NCBI GenBank assembly: GCA_020064725.1 | Contig: JAGTWJ010000017.1 | Location: 1,426,001-1,490,000, forward strand | Length of the DNA stretch: 64,000 bases | Direction of reading: 5' to 3' | Source of the DNA: Drechslerella dactyloides | Taxonomy: Eukaryota > Ascomycota > Orbiliomycetes > Orbiliales > Orbiliaceae | In this document: in pieces, positions 22,541 to 33,948 of the stretch | How the letters are laid out: each line of letters begins with the position of its first letter | How positions within the stretch are numbered: the stretch's first letter is position 1 | Translations under genes and position numbers: made by a program | Notes under the pieces: model-generated | The model's database searches: none | Seen by the model: only the letters and a program-made list of their open reading frames with translations | Told to the model about the DNA's origin: nothing

Positions 22541-24715
22541 ATGCCTCCCCGCGCAGCACCCCGCGGCGGGCTGCCCTGCGGCAATCCCGTACTGCTGAGT
22601 TTCCTTGAAGAATGGGCCGATGCTGCTCGCGGTGGCGACCGTGAAAGAGTGTGCGCACTCTCTACCTTGCCTCATACGCCTCCCTGAAGACTCGCTGATC
22701 CGATACATCTTAGGTACCGCCAGGCAGCAAGCTCGATGCGAGCTTGCCCGAGGACTTTCGCTCACCCTTCAGAAGCAAAGTCACTCATCGGCATAGGCGA
22801 CAAGATTGCCGACCGTTTGACGAAGCAATACATCAAGTACAAAGAAGACCGCGGCGAGACTCCACCGCCACTAGTTCCATACCTGAAGGCTCACAAGACG
22901 AGTGTTACGACAAATGGAAAGAAGCGAAAGAGCGGTGCAATAGACGATGTCGACGATGGTGCTACAGTTGATCTTTCAGCGGCAGAGGAAGATGTAGACT
23001 CTCTGTTCGATGGCAGAGAACCAGCCTTAGGCCCTTGGGATAGAGCCAGGCCTGCCAAGAAGAAAAAAGCACCCGCCGCGTCGAGAAACGTAAATCTCGA
23101 CGGCGAGGATGGCGAAGAGGAAGCGCCCCAGCCGGCGAAGAAGCCCCGGAAACCACGCGCTGAGAAACAATATGTTCCACGTCCACGTACCGGGGGTTAT
23201 GCAGTCCTTCGCGCCCTCGCAGAATTCGAACAAGGCGCACGCGTCTCGAAAGACGAGCTGGTCAGGCATGCACAGCCATTCTGCGACTCTTCCTTCACGC
23301 TTGCCGGCAACCAAGGCGACAACCACAGATATACTGCCTGGAACAGTGTCAAGACGCTGAGGGAAAACAACCTAGTGACGGCGAAAGGCCGCCCCGCGCT
23401 ATTTAGCCTAACGCCGTACGGATGGGATGTAGTGGACAAGATGCTGGAAGTCGAGGGAGAATTGGATGGACCTGTGCACAGTGGTGGTGTCAGCACCGTT
23501 GTCGCGAGTACGTTGGCCAATGGCAGCGGGAGGGCTCGGAAGAATGCGGCGTATAAGGAGGCGGATTACTTGGCAGATAGGACTGCTGCGAGTGCTTCGG
23601 AAGTCGCTAACGCCTTTAGTGGGATGGGAAGCCGACTCGGTGGGCGGTGCGATGGTCCCGAGGACGATGTGGATGTGCTTCAGGCGCTTCCAGGTGCCTC
23701 CCTTTCGAGCAAGGCCCCGCAGCAGCTGCCTCGGGGGCTCGCGCGACTCAGGTCTGCCTCTGTGCAGCCAGTTACTAACGCTCCTCCCGACGTCAAGACT
23801 CCGTTCACGCCGCGGTATCTTCGTGCCGGCGACTTCTCTATCCACCTAGTACTCGACAACCGCGAGGTTGCGTCCAAAACGGACAGAGACTACATTCAAC
23901 GCTCGTTCGAAAACGTCGACTGCTCCCCTGTCACACGAGGAATGGAGCTCGGCGACGTCATGTGGGTGGCTCGCGGCAGATTGTACGAGAATGGACGCCA
24001 GACTGACGAGGAAGTTGAGCTATCACTCGACCACGTCTGCGAGCGGAAACGCCTCGATGATCTCATTAGTAGCATCAAAGACGGGCGGTTCCATGAGCAG
24101 AAGTTCCGCTTGAGCAAGCTCATCAGCAACACGACCTACATCATCGAGGTACCTAATGGCCGCGTGAGTGCACAGATCACCCCACAGTTGACAGAGGCTA
24201 TCACAACAGCGATATACAGCACCCAGGTTGTCAACGGCTTCTTCGTCAAGCTATCGCCAAAGCTCGATGATACGGTGCGGTATCTAGCGAGATTTACACG
24301 TCTTCTCAAGCAACTATACGAGGGAAAGGACCTATATATGTACCCGGAGAATCTCGTGCAGGTCCGCACATTCCCAGAGCTGAAGACGCACCTAAAGTCG
24401 ACCCAACCTAGCAGAGACTACTTTCTCAACTACAATACGCTGGCAGCCATGGCAAGCAAGAGCCGGACAAGCACGCTGCGAGATGTGTTCCTGAAGATGC
24501 TGATGTGCACGCGTGGCGTGAGCGCGGAGAAGGCGCTGGAGATACAGCGGCACTTCAAGACACCCAGGGAGCTGTTAGAGCGGTATGCAAGGTGTGGCGG
24601 GGAGACGGTTGGGAAGACGATGATGATGGGGGCTGTGGATGTAGCAGCGAAGACAGACCGCCGAAAGATCAAGGGGGCTCTCAGCGGCAAAATCTGGGAG
24701 GTTTGGGGCGCTTAG
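22541..24715 (+). CDS. MUS81: structure-specific endonuclease subunit Mus81
   Basis: Exons 22541-22650 and 22714-24715 give 703 residues. Mus81, with Eme1/Mms4, cleaves 3' flaps, stalled forks and recombination intermediates. Exon 1 encodes the start of the N-terminal helix-hairpin domain (GNPVLLSFLEEWADAAR), and exon 2 resumes with YRQAASSMRACPRTFAHPSE, which matches family spacing. The inferred donor GTGCGC is weak, but it is the only one I found that restores the known N-terminal pattern. Residues about 45-90 hold the HhH, and about 180-260 the winged-helix. The ERCC4 nuclease follows with VLDNRE (416-421), GDVMWVAR and the catalytic ERKRLDD motif starting at Glu480. The C-terminal HhH includes KTPRELLERY. 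The long charged linker (about 95-180) is disordered. It sits between SSF1 and RPT5. Confidence 0.94.
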
Positions 24716-25062
24716 GGTGATTTATACCCATTCTGATGATGTCTGGCAGTTCAGCGGGCGTTATAGCTTTATCTTCTGTAGCAGTTTGTAGATACCCAGT
24801 TTATAATATCCACGTTGCGTTTTGGGTGTTGCTTAGTCAGGCCCGCCAGCTTCGAAGCTCCGTTGATTACGACCACCCGCGCCAGCAGCCTCCCTCCATC
24901 CACCATCGAACGTCTCTCGTCCCCCACCATCGCCATCAACGTACTTCCCGCCGCTACCATAGCATCGCCGCGAGTCTGTAGCCATCCCGCGTATCTTTTG
25001 TTCCACGAAGAACACGCGTCAAGGGCCCTTATCGCCGATAACTACCGTTACCCGCCACCACC
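24716..25062. other. intergenic, 347 bp
   Basis: MUS81 3' flank and the pyrimidine-rich promoter/leader of RPT5. The sequence before the RPT5 ATG reads CCACCACCATGG, a good translation-start context. Confidence 0.5.
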
Positions 25063-26550
25063 ATGGCCACGTTAGAAGACCTAGAGGCCCTCGAGCAGGC
25101 CAACAACGCCCCCGATGGCTCTAAGGATAAGGACGGCGATGCCTCCATGAACGATGCTGCCGACTCTGGCATCGACCCTGAAATCCTCGCCGCCTCCACG
25201 CAAGACGTCATCAACCGCCGCCGGTTGCTGGAAAACGACCTCCGCGTCATGCGTTCTGAATTCCAGCGACTCACTCACGAAAAGACTACTATGAACTCAC
25301 GGATTAAAGAGAACCTCGAGAAGATTGAAAACAACCGCATGCTGCCATATCTCGTCGGCAACGTCGTCGAGCTGCTGGACCTCGACCCCACGTCTGAGCT
25401 ACCTGAGGACGGCGCGAACACAGATGTCGACGCGACGCGGACAGGCAAGAGTGCTGTGATCAAGACTTCGACAAGACAGACGATATTCTTGCCCCTGATC
25501 GGTCTGGTCGACCCGGAGAAGCTGAAACCCGGCGATCTGATCGGTGTCAATAAAGATAGTTATCTAGTCTTGGATACCCTGCCGGCGGAGTACGATAGCC
25601 GAGTGAAAGCTATGGAGGTTGATGAGAAGCCGACGGAAGGGTACGGTGATATCGGCGGGCTGGACAAGCAGATTATGGAGCTTGTTGAAGCGGTGGTTAC
25701 GCCTATGAAGGAGGCCGAGCGGTTCAAGAAGATTGGCATCAAGGCGCCGAAGGGTACTGTTCCCCTCCTAACGCCGCATCCGCGTTCACTTACGATAAAC
25801 TAATCCGTTTCATTCGATCCGGTAGGCGCGCTGATGTACGGCCCCCCTGGAACTGGCAAGACGCTGCTTGCTCGTGCTTGCGCAGCACAATCCAACGCGA
25901 CGTTCCTCAAACTCGCCGGCCCACAGCTTGTGCAGATGTTCATTGGTGATGGCGCGAAGCTTGTCCGCGACGCCTTCGCTCTCGCCAAGGAGAAGGCGCC
26001 CGCCATCATCTTCATCGACGAGCTCGATGCCGTTGGCACCAAGCGTTTCGACTCGGAGAAGTCCGGAGATCGTGAAGTCCAACGTACCATGCTTGAGCTG
26101 CTCAACCAGCTTGACGGGTTCGCCTCGGATGATCGCGTCAAAGTTCTTGCTGCAACGAATCGCGTCGACGTGCTCGATCCCGCGCTGCTCCGGTCCGGCA
26201 GATTGGACCGCAAGATCGAGTTCCCACTGCCGAACGAAGAGGCTCGCGCGAACATTCTGCAGATCCACTCGCGAAAGATGACGGTGGATGAGGGCGTGAA
26301 TTTCCAGGAGCTGGCGCGGAGTACGGACGAGTTTAACGGTGCCATGTTGAAGAGTGTGTGCGTGGAGGCCGGCATGATTGCCCTGCGGGAGGGCAAGTCG
26401 AAGATTACGCATGAGAATTACGTGGATGCATTAGCGGAAGTGCAGAGCAAGAAGAAGCAGACGGTGAGTACACTCTATTCTAGTCCGATCTTGAAAGTTG
26501 CGGTGATGCTGATTCGGTGTGCTTGCTCATAGGTCAATTTCTACGCATAA
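25063..26550 (+). CDS. RPT5: 26S proteasome regulatory ATPase Rpt5
   Basis: Exons 25063-25753, 25826-26463 and 26533-26550 give 448 residues. Introns of 72 and 69 nt have GT-AG ends. Rpt5 is one of six AAA ATPases in the base of the 19S particle that unfold substrates and open the 20S gate. Visible parts: an N-terminal coiled coil (about 45-95), an OB domain, Walker A GPPGTGKT (236-243), Walker B IIFIDELD (Asp295, Glu296), the second region of homology ATNRVDVLDPALLRSGRLDR, and the C-terminal Phe-Tyr-Ala, the HbYX-like tail expected for Rpt5 (Rpt2, Rpt3 and Rpt5 carry such tails). The last exon is only 18 nt and encodes just this tail. The first intron falls a few residues before Walker A. 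Confidence 0.97.
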
Positions 26551-28418
26551 GCGGGACGTGTGTGGTTTTTGCGTGCCATCTATAGCGAGATAGAGCTTGG
26601 TTCCTGTACATAACAAGCATAGTATGGAATACAGGCAGCTTTGTGAACATTTGCGAACTTCACTTTGTGAATCTTAGATCAAGCTATTCATCTACAGAGT
26701 CATGATTTCCGACCCGTCGTACTGACAATTCAGACTGGCTCCCAAATTGACATCCACCCGATCAAACTGCATCTTCCAGGCATCTTCCTCGCATATTCCA
26801 CGCATACTCCACGCGTCTTCCACGCATCTTCCATACTTTATATTACGGCTATTCCCTCCGTTTATCGTGTACGCAGAGTATAGATAGCCCGGGTAGCAGG
26901 CTCACAACGTATTACAACGCAAAGCTTTCTATCCCTACATCTGGATCATATCTCTATGAGCTCCAGCAATACACCTCGCAGGCTTCTCAACTTTACAGAT
27001 TCTGCTGCAGGCGCCAACCTCACATCTTCAAATCTCATGTCGAACAAATCCATCGTTTTTCGTAGCATCGCAAATAGCGTTCATCGTAAACAAAAATAAA
27101 AAGGTCAATAACGTTACGTCGCGGAACCGAATACAACGGGTTACCTTCAACCCCATATGAACATCTCTGTCTTCGGAATACCAAGAGATCGGCCCGGCAC
27201 TTTCAGTCACGGTGAGCTCAGGCGCTCGCACTCTGCATGTATCGCGAGGTCGGAATAAATGCTGCCGCTGTCCACACGCTCGTCTACGCCCCTGCCGCCC
27301 CGGGTAAATTGCAGCGTCGCATTCTCGAAGCGGATGCGATCCTCGGATCCGCGTTTCGATTATATATACGCCGGATCCGCTGGGCTAATGTCATACCTTT
27401 GTATATAATTTACCCCGCGTCGCGTGATATTTATATGCAGGGATGGGCTAGGGTTTTGTCACCGGTATAATGCACGATGACGACTGAGGGTAATATGCTT
27501 CCGCCAGCCGAACCCGTTAATCAAGGGCCGCAAGGGCTTCACCACTGATAGCTAGCTAGTTCTTGGTATATGCTTGTTCCGTGACCATGATCTATCCGTT
27601 GGATTGTGCTGTTTATCTTCTGGACTTGAGAGGAAATTACATGCTCAAAGCAATCCGCAGGTCTGAGCTGAGTATTCATGAGTACATACGCACTTATATT
27701 ATGCAACAGGACTTCGAGATTTCGAAGATATATCGATAGCTATCTGGTCGGGAATCTTAGATATCTACCGGTTGGAACTGAAAGTCATGCAGCACTTATA
27801 TGTGAGTTGAAAGCAAAGCTATACCGGGACGTACGTGTCGATATATCTTTGATATCAATGTGCCATCATACAATGCGCGAGTCGGGCCATATGGCCGTAG
27901 AAGCCGCTCCAATATGAAGGATCGACAGGTTTCGGACCCGGAAGTAATGGCCAGCATCTGAGCTTCTGTGCAAATAGATTCAAGAATAACATCCTTAGAA
28001 CTACTATCCCAGAATTTGCCGTATTAGGCCTGTAGCTGCCTTCTGCACAGTGTCCCGGACGTCCCTGCAGGTGTCATGACTAGCTCGCAGGGCTCTCATG
28101 ACCTAAGCCGTAACTCCGGATCGTCGCATTTGGATACGAGGTATCTCAAAATGCGCCCCGTTGTTCCGCATCCTTTGCGTCTCCTCCGTGGAGGCTACCT
28201 GGGCTTAAGCTGTCCTCTAGACATCCAGCTCCTATTTCTAGTATATAAAGGAGCCTCAAGCTCGAACAGCCTTCTAGTTTTCCCACAATAACCAAACATA
28301 TTGTCTCAACAGAACATCTTCAGCTGCAATCTTTAGTTTCGTATATTCTATATCACTGCTATTTCCCTGCATTTTATCTATCGAGATAGTTGTAGTGCCT
28401 GGCTTCAAAAATAGCAAG
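26551..28418. other. intergenic, 1.87 kb, GH7 promoter side
   Basis: Left side is the RPT5 3' flank; right side is the promoter of the GH7 gene, with TATA box at 28242-28249. A GGCTAA hexamer at 27383-27388 resembles a XlnR/Xyr1-type site but is a kilobase away and could be chance. No coding region is recognised. Confidence 0.45.
28242..28249 (+). promoter_or_regulatory. TATA box of the GH7 gene
   Basis: TATATAAA lies 170 bp upstream of the ATG at 28419, and a CA-rich segment follows. This is a canonical core-promoter element for a highly inducible fungal gene. Confidence 0.65.
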
Positions 28419-30134
28419 ATGGTTTCAGTATCAAAACTAGCATTCCACTCAGCCTTCCTATGGTCGCTGGCGGCCGCCCAGAATGTCGGAACCCAGAAGG
28501 CAGAAACCCATCCATCGATGTCCTTCGAGACCTGTGACGGCTCCGGTTCCTGCTCGTCTCAGACTGGAGAAGTCGTCATTGACGCCAACTGGCGTTGGGT
28601 GCACAATAACGGTATGCCCATAACATCTTAACCGCCCCCAACGCGAAGCGCACAGCAAAATGCAACATCTGGGATATATCGTGAATATAAATAGCGGCAT
28701 ATAATCTGTGTCAACTCGCGGCGCACTTACAGAAGCTAACAATGTTAATTATCCCACAGATGGCTATACTAACTGCTATACCGGCAATGAATGGAACTCG
28801 GAGTTCTGTCCGGACAATGTCGCCTGTGCAGCGAACTGTGCGGTTGACGGTGCAGACTACTCAGCAACATATGGGATTACTACCAGCGGCGACGCCTTGA
28901 CCCTCAAGTTCGTCACGAGGAGTACGTAGATTTCCATAAAGCCCGATTGACCGAGTTGCGAAACTGACAATTCGTGCATTATCATCACTAGGCGAGGGCA
29001 CAAATATTGGATCCCGTACATATCTGATGGACTCGCCCACGAGTTACAAGAAGTTCGATCTTCTAGACAATGAGTTCACGTTCGACGTTGACGTTTCCAA
29101 CCTCCCATGCGGTCTCAATGGCGCCTTGTACTTTGTTGCCATGGACGCCGACGGCGGCATGTCCAAATATTCTGGAAACAAGGCGGGAGCCAAATACGGC
29201 ACTGGGTATTGCGACGCCCAGTGCCCTAGAGACCTGAAATTTATCAATGGCGAGGTAAGCAGCACCTGTACCTCCTTCTTTTATAGAGACAACGACTAAG
29301 TATAGGACTTCTCCACAGGCCAACGTCGAAGGATGGGCCCCATCCTCCAATGACCCCAACGCCGGCGTCGGGAACTATGGTTCCTGCTGCCCAGAAATGG
29401 ACGTTTGGGAAGCAAACTCCATCTCCACCGCCTTCACACCGCATCCTTGCACCAACACTGAACAGCACAGATGCGATGGGGACAACTGCGGTGGCACATA
29501 CTCTGCTGACCGCTACGCTGGAGACTGCGATGCCGACGGCTGCGATTTCAACTCCTACCGTCAGGGCGACACGACCTTCTACGGCCCCGGTCAGACGATA
29601 GATACCACTAGAAAGTTCACTGTCGTTACCCAATTTCTCACTGACGGGGGCTCGCTGTCTGAAATCCGCCGCTTCTACGTCCAGGACGGCAATGTCGTTG
29701 AGAACTCACAGTCCACAATCCCTGGTGTTGAGGGCAATTCCATTACCCAGTCGTACTGCGACGCCCAAAAGTCCGTCTTTAACGACCACACTGGCTTCCA
29801 AGACAAAGGCGGCATGGCAGCTATGGGTGATGCGATGAGGAACGGCATGGTCCTCGTCATGAGCTTGTGGGATGACCATCATGCAAACATGCTCTGGCTG
29901 GACTCCTCGTATCCCACTGATGTGGACCCATCGACGCCCGGCATCGCGCGTGGCACCTGTGATACTAATTCTGGCGTGCCAGCAGACGTGGAGTCTCAGG
30001 TGCCAGACTCCACAGTCACATACTCGAAGATTCGGTTCGGTCCCATCGGGTCGACGTTTGACGGTCCAGCTGCGATTAAACAGCGGATGGCGCGCCGCAA
30101 GCGTGGAATGAAGCGTTTGCAAAATATTTATTAA
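28419..30134 (+). CDS. GH7 cellobiohydrolase, no carbohydrate-binding module
   Basis: Exons 28419-28611, 28760-28921, 28992-29254 and 29319-30134 give 477 residues. The three introns (148, 70, 64 nt) all have GT-AG ends and keep frame. The enzyme cleaves cellobiose from the reducing ends of cellulose. A signal peptide (about 1-18, ending SLAAA) is followed by QNVGTQKAETHP, the usual mature N-terminus. GH7 markers include WRWVH, GYTNCYTGNEWN, the catalytic motif EMDVWEAN with Glu232 (nucleophile), Asp234 and Glu237 (acid/base), and DGCDFNSYRQGD. The catalytic core ends near SKIRFGPIGSTF. No linker or CBM1 follows. Instead there is an odd basic tail rich in Lys/Arg of about 20 residues. An in-frame upstream GTG is not a start. 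Expression is probably carbon-controlled, though this is inferred. Confidence 0.95.
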
Positions 30135-31560
30135 TATTTTTCATCGAGGGGAATTATCCCATTTGGCCGGTTTGAGACAGGTGGCGTGATGGTCGCATGT
30201 GCACACATCCTAGATTTAGACGAAACAAGTTCTAATCTGATCAAAGACGAATGCACGATTGTCGATGATTGAGAGGAGCGATGACAGAAAGATTGGAAAG
30301 GTATCAACGCCTTGATGGCGATAAATCACGATAAAGTTCGTCGAATCTCAAATTTACATTCTTGCCAGCCGCTTTTTCTTGTTTTTTTTTTTTTTTTTGG
30401 TCCCAAGATGATATATTCGCTCTCTGCTTCGAGTATATATTCCTGCCTTGCGTCTCTTATGCATTTACCGCTTTTATAAAATTTAAATACACGTATCTAC
30501 AGGCTCCATACCGTTGCAGAATAAATACAGTTTGCCGATGGTTGGATATCAAGGCCTTTCGAATTCTTTCGTGTACTGTTCATATATATGCACGCGCGTG
30601 CCCAGATGGCTTGGCCCCGGAAGGATTGGCCCGTGGAAAAATAATCCGCCTGCACGGATTCCTATCGCCAAACAAATTATGCACTAGCCTGCCAGGAGGT
30701 ACATACGAGGAGATGGGAATCATGTCAGGCTCATATGATAGCTCTCGGCAATTAAGTACGACGAACAAGGAAGCTTGCTCCGAGATATCAATATTACCGA
30801 CAGTAAGAATGCGCTGGCGTGCACGCCGTATGCAAAAGTGGGTCCCAACTTGCATATTTTCTCATATATACATTTTTATAATCAGATTGCAGATGGAAGA
30901 TTGGCTGCATTTATCTCCGAACCGTTCTTTCTTTCGACTGCTCACCGTAGCTTCTAGAGGATGTCTGTCGGTGGCCCTATGATGACTGCTAAGACTGATA
31001 TACGGTCTTCTTACTCCGTTGTACCATAAAATTCATACATACAGCATGTATGTAGGTAGGTAAGCACCTGGGTAGCTGCTTATGCTCCGGGGGATTATCA
31101 ATAGAGTACATAAACCTACATACAGATGGCTGATCAAACTACCATCAAGATATCTAGGTATAGCGCCTAACTGCCAGTCAATGAAATAGCCAATTGCATG
31201 GCTAAATACAACGTGATATCAAATGATCAACTTTTGCGTATCGGAAAGGGCGTTAAAAAAGTCCGACATTGAAGCTTCGTGAGTTCATGGCCCATGGGAG
31301 ACATGGAAACGACATAAAGTGAAGGTGACAACTACCTCGCCTCTGATACTGCTGCTATACAATCTGTCGGCCGTGAAAAATCTAACCCCAAATGTGAGTT
31401 ATCCATGCATAGTAAAGTAATGCTTGATTACATTAATAATTAAATGCATCGACAAGTCTCTCAAACGTAACATCATCAAGAATAAAAGCAAATCCGCATA
31501 GTCTGGCATCTCAGTCATGGTGCCCCATCGTTATGAACTGGGCATATCTTCGTCAGCTTA
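30135..31560. other. intergenic, 1.43 kb
   Basis: GH7 3' flank, then AT-rich sequence with a long T-run near 30383-30400 and short palindromic TACATAC/GTATGTA stretches near 31037-31065. A 206-codon plus-strand ORF is present, but I regard it as spurious. Confidence 0.45.
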
Positions 31561-31776
31561 TCAAGCAGGCCCGCCTTGACAAGTGAAGCAGGCATAATTT
31601 GCCTTGATCGTCTCCGGAATGTACGGCTGGGCCCTACCGCAGCCCAACATGAAGTCTCGCGGTAAAAGCTGGGGCTTTCCCGAGCATAGTTGATTGGTGC
31701 AGTACACCTTGGGCGCCTTGGAGAGCTCGCAGCGAAAGTGGCCACAAGCGTATTGAACTGCAGAGTAGAAACACAT
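31561..31776 (-). CDS. small cysteine-rich protein, unknown
   Basis: A 71-residue frame starting MCFYSAVQYACGHFRCEL. It contains eight cysteines, including C-G-H-F-x-C and C-F-T-C near the C-terminus, and no signal peptide. The opening 'MC-x-Y/F ... Y-x-C-G-H' pattern is shared with many short, poorly described ascomycete proteins that could bind zinc. The homology is remembered, not searched. A longer in-frame ATG at 31815 would add 13 residues without Cys. An upstream exon within 31800-32060 is possible. Codon and cysteine pattern make it more likely real than a chance ORF, but this is not certain. Confidence 0.45.
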   Translation of the reverse strand: MCFYSAVQYACGHFRCELSKAPKVYCTNQLCSGKPQLLPRDFMLGCGRAQPYIPETIKANYACFTCQGGPA

Positions 31777-33948
31777 TGTGTCTATTTCGTGTCCCCCGTC
31801 ATGTATTCTTTGCAATCTTGATAGTGGGGAGGATTCAGTGCAGCAGGGAGGCTGCTTGCTGTGGTCTGTTTGGCTGTGAGCCAGAAAGCTAGTAATGCGG
31901 ACAGAGAGTCCGGGTGATTATAGTATATCGTCGCGGCGACGTATGGCAAGGGCTGGAATGAGTTCGATATAATCAGTCTAGCAGATCGAACGTCGATGAT
32001 GAGCACTTGTGTATAGAACTCGGCCAGATTATACAGGCCACAGATATCATATATCATAAATCATACCGACGTTCTGACATGTAGGTGTAGTAGGATTAAA
32101 TGCGAAAGCGCGCGACAGACGAAGGTCAGGCTATTTTTAAGGCGGATTTGGAATGGCCGCTTTATATCTATCCTTCAGCGACATGAGACGTCGGCAGCCG
32201 TATAGCCTCTTTGAAGAGTCAAAGCCTTTGTAACAGATTGCGCCTGCGCTTGAACTATTTTGTTGACTGTGAGCTTCTGACGCGCAATGCACGTAACCGA
32301 CCAAACTACCAAACATTTTGCCCATTCACAAACACTCCTTTCACGGCACTAATTCCGTCCACGATTTGGAGTGCACTGTGGCCGCTGCATAAGATTATAC
32401 ACTCTGCATGCTGCAAGCAGGCAGCATGCAAACGGATGCACATACACGAGTACTGGTAGGTGGCATTGGTAGTAATAGTGGCAGTAGTGGCAGCAGCAAT
32501 GGCATTGGGTACAACTTTATACAACAGCAACATAATAGACGGCAATTGCGCGAGCACAAATGTACACAACATGAAAGCGACTGAGGCGGACTCAGTCACG
32601 GTTCCCTACAACGAAGGAACATTCCGGTCTTCGCGGCAGGATTGATCCGGCGGAAGACCCCGTTGCAGTGATTAATGGAACATCACCTGCTCAGGTTGGT
32701 AAACCAACCCGCATGAGTAACTCGCGTGCGGACGCGGGACGTCGACAGCTGTCGAGATAGGAAATCCCAAAGGATTTAATGGCGCATGTTGCATTTATTG
32801 GGACTCGACAGTAGGGGTTGTAAGAAGGCTCCATTCGCTCGGATGAGGGCGCATGCGCCTTGGGGAATAAGAGTTCTTCGCTAATCGACCTGTATTTCAT
32901 ATGGCGGATCTAATAGCACGGTTGACCGCTTTGCTGTGCTCCGCTTGCTTGCTTGCGGGAACTCTGTCGCTGTTTCAGAGTCTAGTCGAGGGTTGGCTGT
33001 TGGCAATGCGTGTGCACCATGTTGGCAACAGCTGTGGGAATGCGCCAGCAATAGGCCAGAGATAACAGATGAGTTGGGATAGAAGGGAGATCGAACGATA
33101 GCTCCAAGAGATAACAGGGTTCTGGCGTGTGATGATATGTAGCTCTTGACATGCAAGTATAAGCTGTTGGCACATCAAGTTATCAATAAAACGTGAAGAT
33201 GCCCAAGCCGTACACCCGAACGAAGGGCTTCCTAACTCCACTTGAACTTGAATTGCAAAAAGAATAAAACAAATCTCGAAAGTTAAGAAGTACCTAGGTA
33301 AGTTCCGTTCCCTTCTCTTTCAGAGCTTGTCTCAAGGCTCGGGAAGGTAGGCTCGCTGTATCCAGGAGACGCAGCCATTAGATAATTAGAGAGCTCCAAC
33401 CTATTATCCTGGCAACGTTATCTATAAGCTTGATCCCGGTGTTATGAAGGCACGATAACCCCAGGCTGGAGCCAACAAGCACCAAGGCCGTGGTGTAGAC
33501 GTTCTTCGCTCATGCTGTCATGAACCGCCACCGGATGTTACTGCGTTGAACGTGTGTTATGCGAAGCTGTCACCGTCAAACGCAACGCAGGCGATTTAAT
33601 TCGTCCGTCCATCAACGAACATTCGGACCTGAAACGTGCTGTTCGATTGGATCGAGCTGCCTGAAAATAGACAGGTAGCGTAGGGCTGGGCCGGGCTAGG
33701 TCTAGAGCCAGTCGCTCTGCTGCGCCCCAGTTCCAGTTCTGGCCGAATCGCCCCTCTAGAGCTGTCCATATCTACCGACTCCTCCTCGCACGAGGGGAGA
33801 TATCCCAGTGATATAGCTCCATGTAACCCTTCAAACGGCGGCCGCAATATCGCAATCTCCAACCTTTCCAAATCCCTGGACCGGACCTCCTGAGCACCGC
33901 AAGTCAGCTTTCGCCACGTCCGTTGAAGCAACGCCCAGACAATACAAC
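31777..33948. other. intergenic, 2.2 kb
   Basis: No gene is recognised. The right end is the promoter/leader of the coiled-coil gene at 33949. A CAG/GTA-rich microsatellite-like patch lies near 32455-32505. The ORF on the opposite strand at 33596-33961 is antisense to the leader and looks spurious. Confidence 0.45.

Noticed and set aside
22666..22700. YASLKTR reading in MUS81 intron 1
   Set aside because: It resembles the family 'YESLKAC' by chance; the frame stops at once, while the downstream YRQAASSMRACPR reading fits better.
27383..27388. GGCTAA as a XlnR/Xyr1 site for the GH7 gene
   Set aside because: A single hexamer over 1 kb upstream is expected by chance; kept only as a note.
30362..30982. 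206-codon plus-strand ORF beside a T-run
   Set aside because: Composition is intergenic-like, starts in poly-Phe from a homopolymer, has no recognisable domain, and no splice partner.
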